Shown here: piece after piece, positions 1 to 9,571 of the stretch
Position numbering within the stretch: the first letter of the stretch is position 1
Layout: every line of letters starts with the position of its first letter
Origin: Acidobacteriota bacterium
GTDB lineage: Bacteria > Acidobacteriota > Terriglobia > Terriglobales > Acidobacteriaceae
Assembly: GCA_013285705.1 (NCBI GenBank)
Contig: JABDHA010000026.1
Span: forward strand, 1-49,901
Direction: 5' to 3'
DNA length: 49,901 bases
The notes under the pieces: model-generated
Database searches by the model: none
What the model was told of the DNA's origin: nothing
What the model saw: the letters and a program-made list of their open reading frames with translations, nothing else
Translations under genes and position numbers: made by a program

Positions 1-766
1 GCATGAGCTTGGGCCCCTCTGCATTTAGCCGGTCATTTATGTTGCCCGGCGTAAGCCCCTTCGAGATCAGTCCAGCCGAGTTCGGGAAGATGAAGTACAT
101 TACATCCTTTCCGATACCACTATTCGACGCCTTCGTGCAGATGCCATCGGGGCCGAACACAGCGCAACCAGGATTCCCCAACTCATCGTGCAGCCTCATT
201 GAACCTTCGCCAATTTTGCATGCAGGTCCTGTGTCTGCAACGATTGCGTAACTCGTTTTGCCGTTGTAGACCACCGCCGCGATGTCACCGATGTGAATCG
301 TTATCCCGTTGCGGAGATCCGAATATTTCTTCGCGACGAATTCGCTCGAAAGCACGAGGTAGGGAACGTGTTCCGCGTCCACGCTGCTTCCGGGAGGGGT
401 GGGGTAATGCCAAGCGGTCTCGGGCAAGTTCGTGCCGCCCCTGCGCTTCGAGAGTTGTGAGCCGTCAGCATCTATAGCCATTTTGGCGTCGTAGAATATG
501 ACATCGCCTTTGAGCTTTAAGAAGGCCGTGTTCCGACTCGGATCAGAGCTGCATTTGAAAGGCTCTACCAGCTTCTTCCCGTCACATATGTCGCTCCGAT
601 CACATGCGGAGTATCGCGCTTGCAGAGCCGCCAGCGATTGTGAGGTTTTGAAGTCGATCCCCGAGACTTCCGCCGTGGAGGCGGCTGGGGGCTCATAGGT
701 TGATTGAGCAACTACGACGGGCGAATATACCCCGAGCAAGAGAACAATAGCTTTACGGATCGACAT
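1..766 (-). CDS. Secreted GH75-like chitosanase, 3' end outside window
   Basis: Open for 255 codons from ATG at 766 to the window edge, so the C-terminus is missing. AGGAGG-like ribosome site (ACCTCC on the plus strand at 771-776) sits five bases before the ATG. Residues 1-22 form a signal peptide ending VVVAQS. The segment YAIVADTGP, CKIGEGS and the following MRLHDELG resemble the conserved core of glycoside hydrolase family 75 (fungal-type chitosanase), whose catalytic Asp and Glu lie in this D-x-G-P...GE-x-S region. Family members cut beta-1,4-glucosamine polymers outside the cell. The N-terminal part has paired cysteines (CDRSDICDG). No neighbour shares its strand closely; an IS remnant lies upstream. 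Family call is from motif memory, not a search. Confidence 0.75.
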   Translation of the reverse strand, partial: MSIRKAIVLLLGVYSPVVVAQSTYEPPAASTAEVSGIDFKTSQSLAALQARYSACDRSDICDGKKLVEPFKCSSDPSRNTAFLKLKGDVIFYDAKMAIDADGSQLSKRRGGTNLPETAWHYPTPPGSSVDAEHVPYLVLSSEFVAKKYSDLRNGITIHIGDIAAVVYNGKTSYAIVADTGPACKIGEGSMRLHDELGNPGCAVFGPDGICTKASNSGIGKDVMYFIFPNSAGLISKGLTPGNINDRLNAEGPKLM

Positions 767-912
767 AGAAACCTCCAACACACGGTAGGCGGTAACGATA
801 GCACTTTGCTTCACTGTCGGTGCGACGGCCTATCTCTAATATTCCCCGTCCAATAAGCGGCGTGAAAGCACAGTCATTATTCCCTCATCCCTTCTGGACG
901 TCGAAAAAATCC

Positions 913-1718
913 GGCTCTGCTGCATTAACTGGCGGAGGGGATAAAGGGACATCTGCAGACGTTACGATGAAGTATGTTCAAGCGCCGCCGCTTTCCTGTA
1001 AAAATCATTCTGGTCTGTGTTCGCTGGTATGCAAGCATGGCATCCCATACCGGGATATGTCTGAGATGATGCAGGAGCGCGGTGTGAACATGGATGCTTC
1101 GACGATCTTTCGTTGGGTCCAGTGCTATGCTCCGGAGCTTGAGAAACGCGTGCGGTGGTATCAGGGATATCGCTCCGGATCCTGGCGCGTCGATGAAACC
1201 TATATCCGCGTCGGCGGTCAATGGAACTACTTGTTCTGGGCAGTGGACAAGCGTGGCGAGCTGATCAATTTCATGCTGCTGGATCGTCGGGACACAGGAG
1301 CAGCATATCGCTTCCTGGGCAAAGCCCTAAAGACGATGCGGCGCTGGCCACCGCACTCGATCATTACCACAAGCTTGGCTCCTATCCCAAAGCCATCCAT
1401 CGGCTGTGGCGTGAACGTAAACTAAGCGGCGACACCAAGCACCGCACCTCGAAATATCTGAACAACATCATCGAGGCAGACCATGGCGGCATCAAGCGAG
1501 TCCTCCGCCCAACCCGTGGCTTTCAAACGATGAAGACGGCTTACGCCACGATCAAAGGCTTTGAAGTTATGCGCATGATCCGTCGTCGGAAACACATCCT
1601 CTGTCGGCCTAGGTTGCTGGCGAAATCCTGTTTGTTAACACCGTGATTGGTCTCGCCGCGTAACGCTGACGAAATCCGCAGCTGACCTGCACCCATGGGT
1701 AGTTAATGCAACAGAGCC
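913..1718 (+). mobile_element. IS6-family insertion sequence remnant with both inverted repeats
   Basis: The left end GGCTCTGCTGCATTAACT (913-930) and the reverse complement of the right end (1701-1718), GGCTCTGTTGCATTAACT, match at 17 of 18 bases. The 806-bp length and the GGC-starting ends fit the IS6/IS26 family. The enclosed transposase is broken. The 8 bases on each side (AAAAATCC and AATCTTTG) are not a direct repeat, so a target duplication is not preserved; IS6 elements move by co-integrate formation, and recombination may have changed one flank. Confidence 0.85.
974..1646 (+). pseudogene. IS6-family transposase, two frameshifts, catalytic Asp lost
   Basis: The family N-terminus MFKRRRFPVKIILVCVRWY starts at ATG 974. 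After TAT at 1028-1030 the frame changes: one T appears missing, because KHGIPYRDMSEMMQERGV follows in another frame. The first DDE aspartate is present in RVDETYIRVGGQW. A second change occurs near 1370, where family members have ITTDKLGSYPKAI; here ATTACCAC runs straight into AAGCTTGGC, so about four bases including the second catalytic Asp codon are gone. The rest, KLGSYPKAIHRL through the third catalytic residue in NIIEADHGGIKR to FEVMRMIRRRK, is intact in the third frame. The enzyme cannot be active as encoded. Confidence 0.9.
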
Positions 1719-1735
1719 AATCTTTGAGACTGCGC

Positions 1736-3844
1736 CTATCTGGCGCCTGATATTGCTACCGGGGTAATCGCCCACTGGGCCGACTGCCCCGCGCTGGCCT
1801 GGGACTGTTCCACCGCGTGACCGCGATCGTCGAGCCCCAAGACCTGTCCGGTCGATTGATTCACGAGATAGAAGTAGCCGTTGCCGGCTGTTTGCACATC
1901 CCAGCTTTGTTCAGGCAATCCGTTGGCCGTAGTCTCGGTCACCGCCGTTTCGCTGGCCGCGTCGAGCACTACAGTTCGGCCATTCCCCGAAGCATGCAAA
2001 TTCGCGATGGTGAATGCGCCGTTGTTGTCGCTGGCGATGGTCCACTGAAGGCGCGTGTCAACGATGCCGTCGAGGCCGACCAGCAGAGAGGAAATGCTGG
2101 CGCCGACGGTGCTGCTGTCGCCTCCCAGCAGCAGTGACGCCTTGCGGTTTGTCAGCTTGTAGTGCAGCGATGCGTCGAGCTTGCCGCCCACCGCATCCAT
2201 TCCGGGGAGTACAGTCGAATAGTTCGGCGCGGCCGGGTTTGTCAGGAAGTTCGGGTCGGCGCTGTCGAAGAGCGCCAGTCCCTCCCACTCGAACAATGCA
2301 TTAGGTGACGTGAAGTCCTGCTGGAACCTGCTGAATGGACCACCGCCGTCGGGCATTTCAACATCATTCGGCGCCCAATATTCGATGCCCATGGCAAGAT
2401 TGCCAGGCAGCGACTGGACGACGCTCTCAAGGTCGAGGAGGAACTGACGCTGCGCCGCGCGGGTAGGCGCATACCAGGGGTCGAGCGCGTCGAAGCCGGG
2501 TTCGTAGTGCTCGCCGGTTTCAAGGATGTAGATCGGTTTGCCCAGGGTCTGCGCGGCCTGGAGCAGCATATCGGCTTCTACTGGCTGATGGTTGGGGTTG
2601 GTCTGCGCCGCCTGCGCGTCGGTCAACGGCCCGTGAAAGATGGGGTAATAGCTCTGGCAGATCGCGTCATAAGTGAGACCGTTCGCATTCGCGCTGGTAA
2701 AGAAGCTGGTCATGTCGAAACCGGGCGTAATGTGAATGCAGGTAAGAGGAGATGGAAGCGCCGGCCCGACGCTGGTGTCGCTCGCCGCATCGGCAACCGC
2801 GGTGAGGCCTGCCTTCTCAAGCGCCGCAAAGGCGGCGAAGTGGTTAAATGGGAAGAAGCCCGGGCCGCCCAGAAAACCTGTGTCAACCTCATTGCCGATA
2901 CTCACCATGTCCGGCATCAGGCCTGCCTTGCGATACATCTCCAACTCGGCCTTGGTGTAGTTGTAAATGTTGGCCGCGAGCTGTTCCTGCGTGAGTCCGG
3001 TCCACGATCCCGGAATAGACTGCGAGCTGCCTCCGTCGAAGAAGAGAGTTACCTCCAGGCTGAATCCGAGATCGCGTGCGCGTCTCGCGAGATCGAGCTC
3101 CTGCGCGTCGGTCTCGATGAAGCAAAAGTTTCCGGTGCAGGTGTTGGCCGGCTGGTTCGGATAGTACGGAGGAATGGAAGTAGGGCGCAGCCGGATGGAA
3201 TTGAAGCCGTGATCTTTGAGGATTTTGAGAATGTCCTCGGGCTGCTCGGCATCTTTCCACCACGGCAGACCGGTTTTCAGACGCAGCGCCTCCATTTTTT
3301 CCTGCTCCGCAATATCCGCGCCACGCCAGAAGGCAGGCCGCAGCTGCCATAGCTGCGTCTGCGAAGGATTGCCGGCGGCCAGCGCGGTCCGCAAACCCTG
3401 ACTACCGGATTCGGTGAGGAGTCCGCCGGTAACGACGCTCTTCAGGGTCGAATAACCGTTGGCGCCTTCGGCGATAAGCCAGCTCTGAAACGGCGATGTA
3501 GAACATGGCTGAGCCTGCACTGCCGGTAACAGGGGATTCTCGGCCAGACACAGGCCGGTGGCCTGATCGGTGAGCTTCCATGCACCACCGTCGAGTCGCG
3601 TAAGCGCCCAGCGCTGCGCCAGGCTGCCGAAGTTACGCGGCGACTCCGCAACTTCGCCACTTCTCCCGGACGAATTTACCGCGAGCTGGAGGCCCGACGA
3701 CTGATTCATAAGAGCGTAGACCTGGCCGTCCTGTGGCGTCGGGTCAACTGGTTCGGGTGGCTGCTGCGCCCATCCGTTCAAAGTTAAGGACAGCAGGAAG
3801 ATCCCTGCTGTATCACCGCCAAAACGCAATAGGTTCCTATCCAT
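1736..3844 (-). CDS. Secreted GH53 endo-beta-1,4-galactanase with ricin-type domains
   Basis: 702 residues from ATG 3844, preceded by GGGGTGC. Signal peptide about 1-27 (IFLLSLTLNGWAQ). Residues about 35-170 look like a beta-trefoil ricin-type carbohydrate-binding domain (QSSGLQLAV, WKLTDQATGLCLA, QLWQL). Residues about 173-520 are a GH53 barrel beginning with FWRGADIAEQEKMEA; the acid/base Glu is E319 in VSIGNEVD and the nucleophile Glu is E442 in ILETGEHYEPG. Residues about 560-702 form a second ricin-type domain (YKLTNRKASLLLGG, LQWTI, YFYLVNQSTGQVLGL). GH53 enzymes cut beta-1,4-galactan side chains of pectin. An extra start 87 bases upstream exists but lacks a signal peptide. It stands alone, with an IS end 17 bp beyond its stop. 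Confidence 0.85.
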   Translation of the reverse strand: MDRNLLRFGGDTAGIFLLSLTLNGWAQQPPEPVDPTPQDGQVYALMNQSSGLQLAVNSSGRSGEVAESPRNFGSLAQRWALTRLDGGAWKLTDQATGLCLAENPLLPAVQAQPCSTSPFQSWLIAEGANGYSTLKSVVTGGLLTESGSQGLRTALAAGNPSQTQLWQLRPAFWRGADIAEQEKMEALRLKTGLPWWKDAEQPEDILKILKDHGFNSIRLRPTSIPPYYPNQPANTCTGNFCFIETDAQELDLARRARDLGFSLEVTLFFDGGSSQSIPGSWTGLTQEQLAANIYNYTKAELEMYRKAGLMPDMVSIGNEVDTGFLGGPGFFPFNHFAAFAALEKAGLTAVADAASDTSVGPALPSPLTCIHITPGFDMTSFFTSANANGLTYDAICQSYYPIFHGPLTDAQAAQTNPNHQPVEADMLLQAAQTLGKPIYILETGEHYEPGFDALDPWYAPTRAAQRQFLLDLESVVQSLPGNLAMGIEYWAPNDVEMPDGGGPFSRFQQDFTSPNALFEWEGLALFDSADPNFLTNPAAPNYSTVLPGMDAVGGKLDASLHYKLTNRKASLLLGGDSSTVGASISSLLVGLDGIVDTRLQWTIASDNNGAFTIANLHASGNGRTVVLDAASETAVTETTANGLPEQSWDVQTAGNGYFYLVNQSTGQVLGLDDRGHAVEQSQASAGQSAQWAITPVAISGAR

Positions 3845-4076
3845 GAGTGCACCCCGTAGCAGCTCTTCAAACGCCGAGCGTCGCCCAGCTACAAACTCTA
3901 TGCATCGGCATGGAAGCCGCGAATCCGCCAAAAGTCGGATCGGTTGTTTTTTCCAGATCTAGAGCCTGTTATGGGGGTTCCCATCAGAGACTATGGAATT
4001 CAAACCATGTGGACGAAAGCTACGATCCGGCGTTCCTGGATCATCTTGCTCAGCTTGTTTCAGAAACCGGTGCGGC

Positions 4077-4560
4077 GTGATCATCGTTATTCAGTGCGCA
4101 GCAACAAAGCGGCCCGATGCCGGGTGCTTTATTTCGGCGGCTGGAAGGCCCGTGTCCTTTGTGGCGAAGCCGAATAATCGGCCCCTCCGACAGAGCGCGT
4201 GTGTATGCGCGGCCGGATGACCTCTACGAAAGCGGAAAACCTTCGAGAAATGTGCTTCTTGAGTACAACAAACAGCCCGCAATAACCCTCTCGGCCTGTC
4301 TCCTGCGTACCGACTCTACGAAAACCTGGCATATCGGCGACTGGTTGAAGCATTCGGCGCGGCGAGTGTCTTTATCCTGTCCGCAGGATGGGGCTCAATC
4401 GGAGCGGAGTTTCGACGTTCAGGGCCTTGGGCGTTGGCACCGTGACTTATCAATCTACCTGCCAACGAAAGCGCAAATGGACGAGCGATCACGGCTGTTG
4501 GCTGAAAGGCCGCCCTACCACCAATTGGTATGTAGGATCTAAGACTCTCCAGCACCTAAC
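4077..4560 (+). pseudogene. Frameshifted remnant of a DUF6884/YaaA-like protein
   Basis: From GTG 4077 one frame reads VIIVIQCAATKRPDAGCF then GRPVSFVAKP. Another frame gives YARPDDLYESGKPSRNVLLEYN, and a third gives NNPLGLSPAYRLYENLAYRRLVEAF followed by VFILSAGWGSIGAEF. These pieces occur in the expected order of a family I remember as DUF6884-like (IxxQCAxxKR... ARPDD... NPLGLxPAY... ILSAGWGLI), related to the YaaA fold. At least three frame changes are needed, so the gene is dead or the sequence carries indels. A further stretch to about 4780 may hold the decayed C-terminus. Function of the family is not clear to me. Confidence 0.5.
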
Positions 4561-5296
4561 TTTTGCGAGGCAGTGTCGCCAGTGCGTGACAAACCGGATT
4601 ATCACGTACCGATCATCTCAAGGCGCATTGTCGATTCTGGTATTTGAACGGCACTGGTGCCTCATCGCTGCCACGCGGCACACATCTCGCACACGAAACG
4701 CAGTCCAAAGTCGAATCTGCGCAGCGTTCTGGAACAATGTCGTTGATGAAGCAAATCAGTGGCATCTCCGACGCGGATGGTCGATTTGAACAATCTGCGT
4801 GAGACAATCGCGTCAGTCTTTCCCAAACTCACCGCTGAGAGGGGGAACGCAGAGTAGCCGATCTAGCTTTCTCGGATGACCTTCGCTTTCCTTTTTAGGA
4901 TCGATGCTGCGGCTTCACCTGCCTCACAGATAACAGCCGCATTATTAATACTCTATCGAGTCGTCGCCCGATAGCTCAAAGTTGGCTTCTTTGCAGCCTC
5001 GCTGCTATGACTCGCTGGCATCATCACGATAGGGAGCATCGCGCCAGCGATCAGAAGAGGAATCAAGGCAGCGATGGAGAACTCTTAGGCGACAATCATT
5101 TCGGCGCATCTTTCATCAGTCGGCTGATACCCCGGCGACCGCTTTTGCGGAAATATCCCCTCGCGTTTTGCGATCGGAGATGACATCACCCGGCCTGCAA
5201 GGAAGGCCGCATATTCGAAAGCGTGCCGAAAAGCGGTGGGGGCAGGAAAGGAATTCCGCGCACATTACCCCCAAAGCCCCGAAACGTTACTGATAA
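4561..5296. other. Intergenic region, no convincing gene
   Basis: No start-to-stop frame here looks like a protein. The first 220 bases may be the decayed end of the DUF6884-like remnant. On the minus strand around 4968-5080 a short stretch reads FSIAALIPLLIAGAMLPIVMMPAS, which resembles a signal or membrane segment, but it is preceded by a stop and has no start of its own. I see no hairpin or repeat worth naming. Confidence 0.5.
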
Positions 5297-6577
5297 TCAG
5301 TTGTTCTGCGCTCCTATAGGTGCCGCTTGGGGTTCTGGCGGTTGTTGCTGAGGTGCAGGAGGAGCGGGTGCGGGAGCGTCGGGTTGATCTGCCTGATTGC
5401 CATCCGGGTTAGCATTGGGTATCTGTTTTGGCTGGTTTGCAGCACCATCCCCATTACCATTTGTCATTGCCACAGCTGCAGGGAGCGCTGGATTCGGCGC
5501 AAGGGGTGCCGGCGCGGTTGACTTGTCGTCTACCTGAAGCTTTGAAGCAAGGCGGTCCAAATTGTCGGGAACAAGTCGTTCAGCAAATCCTGCTAGAAAC
5601 GACCACAGGAAAAGCTTGGCATAGTCGGCGTGGGATACGAGTGGTGGCCAATGAAATAAATCCTGAAACCAGATGCCACCAGCCGTTGGTGGTTTTGGAA
5701 CATTAAAAGCCGGGAAGATTGATCCAGTGATGATGCTTCCCATGAACATCCATGCAAGAATCACCGCGAAAACGGCACCGAGCAAAGGGGACAGCCATAA
5801 GTAATAGCGAGCGTCATCCAGGCCCAGCACGCTAATAAGTGGGTCGCCGTCAGAAGGAATGTTCTGCATCCTTCGCTGTGAGCTGACGAATCCTCCAATA
5901 ATTCCCCAATAAACCACGCAGATGGCCGTGGCCGCGGTGGAATGAATGTTGCCGGCACCCATGCTGAAGTGGAAAAAAGGGAAGCTGGCGTTTAGGTGAG
6001 GCTCATGTAAGCAGAGAAGCAGAGCCACCAATCAAATGAACGTATAGTGGGTAATCGATTTGGCACATCTCAGCGTTAGGTGTTTTCTGAGACGTTCGCG
6101 ATCGGGGATTAGAGCGTAGTACCAATGCAATACATCAACGAGTCTGCTTAAGTCGGCTCTCAGGAGCGTTACGTTTTGCGTGGAGTCTATTTGAGTGGGC
6201 GGGTTCGAGGCAATATAGGCTTTGTAGACGGTCGGGCTGGAGATTTCGCGAAAGCGCTCACGAACTATCCAGACGTTTCTTTGCAGAGCGTCCGGTGGCT
6301 GCAACTTAACGACGATACTTTCGAGGCGAAAAACATCTCCCCAGGTCAGCGCATTGGGGTCTTTTGCCTTTTCTAGGATACTTTCAGCCTCTTGTCTGTC
6401 AGCTACTTGTTGTCGAGCATCATTCTTATCGACCGGAAAATCGCTGTACGCCAAACCTGAATAGACCGCAGCGATATGATCGAAGTAAGAACGGGCATAA
6501 TGTGGAAGCTTTGTCCGGGTGTGGCTATCGGTAGGCAGATCCGAGCCATTCGTTATCTTTTTCCAGAAATCGAGCAT
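5297..6577 (-). pseudogene. Membrane protein interrupted by one in-frame TGA codon
   Basis: Two open stretches, 6577-6035 (181 residues, ATG 6577 with GGGGGAG upstream) and 6031-5297 (244 residues), lie in the same frame, separated only by a TGA at 6034-6032. Read through, they give a 426-residue protein. The first part is soluble and alpha-helical. The hydrophobic run around the TGA (ITHYTFI-stop-LVALLLCL) would be a first membrane helix, followed by helices at STAATAICVVYWGIIGGFVSS, LWLSPLLGAVFAVILAWMFMG and LFLWSFLAGFAERLV, and a low-complexity Pro/Ala/Gln/Asn tail. I do not recognise the function. A stop inside a membrane helix argues for a nonsense mutation; separate translation from TTG 6031 would give a product without this helix's first half. 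Confidence 0.6.
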
Positions 6578-7158
6578 GTCTCCCCCTCAAGTCACCGCTG
6601 CGCAGCTTGCCGGATTCGCAGCGGAGCTAAGGGGGGTGGCTCGGAGCATGCAAACGAGCGGCAACTATAATAACGCGAAATATCGGAAAGGGAATGAAAA
6701 TCTATCGGCTTTATTGAGTCATTTATCCAGCTGTTCCAGACCGTCATTAGTACCGCCCGAAACACGCGGGGGCCGATATTGCGGGAAAGTTCGGACCTGA
6801 CTTAGCAAAATCTGGGTTCTGGGGGTATCACCGGCTATCGGAACTTTCCTGGAACCGGCTCGAAATGTCCGTATTGCCGACCACACATCCTGTACGAGTC
6901 AAAAAGTGGACCCGGTACAAGAAACCAAGATCTGGCGGTGGGCTACTTTTGCTAGGCCGCAGCGCCCCGCCTACGCGGCGCACTGTGGCCTAGTTTTGCA
7001 CGGGCCCTCATAGCCCAACTCACTTGGAGCAACTTTGACAAGGCAATGCTGCTGGCCAAAGATAATGGCTTGGCGTAATCTATCGCCGAACAGGTCTTCC
7101 CGGTACAACATACGCCAGACCAAAGGAAAGCGATAGACTTTGCCGTGTAAAAAAAGAG
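6578..7158. other. Intergenic region with inverted sequence motifs
   Basis: No credible gene. It contains GGAAAGTTCGG (6784-6794) and the near-inverse CGGAACTTTCC (6839-6849). A motif GAAATGTCCGTATTGCCGAC (6862-6881) recurs with one mismatch at 16135-16154. A strong hairpin lies at 6952-6993 (separate entry). A minus-strand frame across 6971-7237 overlaps the next gene and has no family resemblance. Confidence 0.5.
6952..6997 (+). terminator. Hairpin followed by T-run, orphan terminator-like
   Basis: CTAGGCC (6952-6958) pairs with GGCCTAG (6987-6993), and inside it GCGCC (6962-6966) pairs with GGCGC (6977-6981) around a 10-base loop, with small asymmetric internal loops. TTTT follows at 6994-6997. 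No plus-strand gene ends just upstream, so it may belong to a lost gene or be part of a mobile repeat. Confidence 0.4.
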
Positions 7159-8406
7159 ATGACCCGAAGTGGAACAGGCTGGGCAATCGCAGCGGTCTTG
7201 TCTTTATGTCTTCTAGGCGGCTGCGCAAATTCGACAATCATGATCAGCTCGACGCAGCCACCCCTCTCTGGTGGCCGAGACATAGCAGCTGTTTCATCAA
7301 GATACTTCGGGATGCATATTACGAATGCCGCGGACGGAACTCCATGGCCGGTCGTGCCATTTGGAACATGGCGTCTTTGGGACGCGTATGTAACTTGGAA
7401 GGACATAGAACCGAGCAAGGCAACGTGGAACTTCACCAAACTGGATGCACTCGTCTCCCTTGCGGAACAGCACAACGTAGAAGTTGTTCTTCCCTTGGCG
7501 CTCACTCCGCAATGGGCATCTGCAAGACCAAATGAGCCATCAGCCTACACCCCGGGAGCTGCGGCAGAGCCTTCTTCGATTCAGGATTGGATCGATTACG
7601 TGCAAGCCGTGACAACACGGTACAAGGGGAAGATTGCGTACTACGAGATGTGGAATGAGGCCAACTTGACAGCGACGTGGACTGGCACCCCTGCAGAACT
7701 CGTAGTCTTGCAACAAGCCGCTTATTCTGTCATAAAGAGCAATGACCCCAACGCACAGCTTATCTCAGCAAACCTAGTATCGGACAGCGGTCTCCCTTAT
7801 ATGGAAAATCTACTTAAACTGGGATACGCGGGCTCGGCCGATATCATTGGTTATCACCTTTACGTTTCACCTAAAATGCCAGAGGCCATCGCACCGCTGG
7901 CAACCAAGATTTTTTCGTTGTTGAAGCAATACGGCGTAAGCAAGCCAGTATGGAATACCGAAACGGGTTGGCTACCGGGCTGCACATTTGCGAGCGAAGA
8001 TCAGCAGGCGGCTGTAGCGGTTCGGGCACTGCTGGTTGCAAACACATCGGGTGTTGAACGCTTTCTTTGGTATGCGTGGGACAATCATTGCTGCGTGACT
8101 CTGTATATGACAGAGAGAGACGATGCCACTCCTACTTCTGCGGCTTTGGCCTACGCAAATGTACAGAAATGGTTGGCCAATAATATCCTGAGTCCCTGCA
8201 CGCAAGATAGGGGGCTATGGTCGTGCGGCTTGCTGCTTCGTCATGGCAGGCACGGCCTGATTCTTTGGAAACCGAGTGGAACAGCTTTCGTAGTTGATAA
8301 TCTCGATTGGGCTCCTACGGTCGTTGAGGATATGTACGGCAACGACAGTCCTATGACAGGGAGGAGTCTCACAGTTGGCGAAGATCCACTATTGATCCGC
8401 GAATGA
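7159..8406 (+). CDS. Lipoprotein glycoside hydrolase (TIM barrel, clan A-like)
   Basis: 415 residues. The N-terminus has a lipoprotein signal with lipobox LLGGC (C22), so the enzyme is probably anchored in a membrane facing the periplasm or outside. Motifs of a clan-A retaining glycosidase are present: YYEMWNEANL with the acid/base Glu at 167 and PVWNTETGWLPG with the nucleophile Glu at 268. YFGMHITNAA near residue 50 and WKDIEPSKATWNFTKLDALV resemble GH39/GH5-like barrels. Substrate unknown. The ribosome site is weak (AAAAAGAG). Its neighbours on both sides are on the minus strand, so it is probably monocistronic. An exact GH family needs a profile search. Confidence 0.75.
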   Translation: MTRSGTGWAIAAVLSLCLLGGCANSTIMISSTQPPLSGGRDIAAVSSRYFGMHITNAADGTPWPVVPFGTWRLWDAYVTWKDIEPSKATWNFTKLDALVSLAEQHNVEVVLPLALTPQWASARPNEPSAYTPGAAAEPSSIQDWIDYVQAVTTRYKGKIAYYEMWNEANLTATWTGTPAELVVLQQAAYSVIKSNDPNAQLISANLVSDSGLPYMENLLKLGYAGSADIIGYHLYVSPKMPEAIAPLATKIFSLLKQYGVSKPVWNTETGWLPGCTFASEDQQAAVAVRALLVANTSGVERFLWYAWDNHCCVTLYMTERDDATPTSAALAYANVQKWLANNILSPCTQDRGLWSCGLLLRHGRHGLILWKPSGTAFVVDNLDWAPTVVEDMYGNDSPMTGRSLTVGEDPLLIRE

Positions 8407-8486
8407 TGGTCACCTTAAAAGCTGACTTTTTAGGCTGTTGAGTGCGCCGAACATTGCGTCGAGATATATGAATCTCGCAGCATAGG

Positions 8487-9080
8487 CTAGCTCCCAGAAA
8501 CGGGGCACGGAGTTGGAATCCAGGATGTATGGGGAGATAGGAATGACATTGGAACCACTATTGTAGCTTTGAAGGTCATCCGCTTGATTGTTTCAGCGGT
8601 ATCCCCATTTTCGTAACTAAGTGCTTGCAGCGTCACTCGGCCTTTTCTCAAACTGGCTACTTTCTTAATGAACTTTCCTGCCGCCTCTGGTTGGGGCGAG
8701 TTTAATGCTTCGCTGGCCATTTTGGAGTACTCAACGAAGTTAGAGTGCGTGAGCACGAATTCAACGATGATTGGGTAGGTCATCTTTTCCTGAACTGTGC
8801 TGCCATACCCTGTGCCGATTACCTGCTGCTCACCGGTGCGGCTGGGAAAGGTCACGGGATAAGTCCAATCCTCGTCCAAGCCTTTCGGACTTATCGAGAT
8901 GACCCAACCCCAATCGTTCTTCAGAGGCCTTAAGCGAATCTCCAGATCTTCGGCAAATGTGTGAGAAAACTCCTCTTCTGAGGTTATCGAGCCGGTAAAT
9001 GACGTTTGTTTACACGACTGCCCAGATGAACCAAGCGGACTGATTGCAAACGGATAACCTGGTAAGCCAAACCAATGTCT
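8487..9080 (-). pseudogene. Secreted protein of unknown function, 5' end disrupted
   Basis: The frame is open from 9080, just after an in-frame TGA (9081-9083), to the stop at 8487. It holds GSSGQSCKQTSFTGSITSEEEF, then FAEDLEIRLRPL, DWGWVISIS and a globular remainder with GTGYGSTVQEKM. This resembles secreted proteins I associate with Acidobacteriota that follow a signal peptide. There is no ATG or GTG in the first 67 codons; the first possible start is TTG 8879, which would remove the conserved N-terminal part. I infer that the signal peptide and start were lost by a frameshift or nonsense change around 9081. No function can be given. Confidence 0.45.
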
Positions 9081-9298
9081 TCACTTTTTGGCACCATCTT
9101 TACCGCCGCTTGATTTGCGAAGTCGACACCAGAAGGAAACATTATCTCGCACGATCCGAAGGCCTTGTGAAACGACGTTATGGGTAAGTTCGAAGCATTC
9201 GCCGGTTCCAGCCCGGCCACTTTACCGAAAACGTGACTTTGCAGGCGGTCCAGCGAACTCAGGCAAAGTTCTAGCGACCACTCGCTAACAGTGGAGAT

Positions 9299-9442
9299 AT
9301 GATCCCCGGTATGCATTGGTGGCAGATTCCGTTGTTCATCGCGGTAGCGGTTTGGGGTCTCTATTTTTACTCGACGCCGAGCGCCAGGGTGGCCGAGCAT
9401 CTGTCAAAGATCCGCGAGTGGTTAGGATCGCGAAGAATATGA
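9299..9442 (+). CDS. Small single-span membrane protein, hypothetical
   Basis: 47 residues from ATG 9299 (or ATG 9311, better spaced from GGAG at 9293). One membrane helix, WWQIPLFIAVAVWGLYFYS, is followed by a charged amphipathic tail, SARVAEHLSKIREWLGSRRI. The composition looks natural for a small inner-membrane protein. A competing minus-strand frame (9369-9551) overlaps its end. No family recognised. Confidence 0.35.
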   Translation: MIPGMHWWQIPLFIAVAVWGLYFYSTPSARVAEHLSKIREWLGSRRI

Positions 9443-9571
9443 ACCAAGGCAATCTGGAATGCTAACTCAATCGGGTTTGCCGGTTTCACATCTCTCAAAT
9501 TTGAGACCTTGAGCACCCGGTTAGCTTCCCGTTTTCTTTCCTCTAACATGTTGGCAAGTTCGTCGCGAACA

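Noticed and set aside
2507..3352. 281-codon plus-strand frame inside the galactanase region
   Set aside because: Antisense to the GH53 domain with catalytic motifs on the minus strand; the translation has no domain resemblance.
6971..7237. Minus-strand frame with VWRMLYREDLFGDRLRQAIIFGQQHCLVKV
   Set aside because: Some stretches look protein-like, but it overlaps the start of the lipoprotein gene, has no ribosome site and matches no family I know.
9369..9551. Minus-strand frame MLEERKREANRVLKVSNLRDV
   Set aside because: No export signal, ribosome site or family; conflicts with the small membrane ORF on the plus strand. Undecided, left out.
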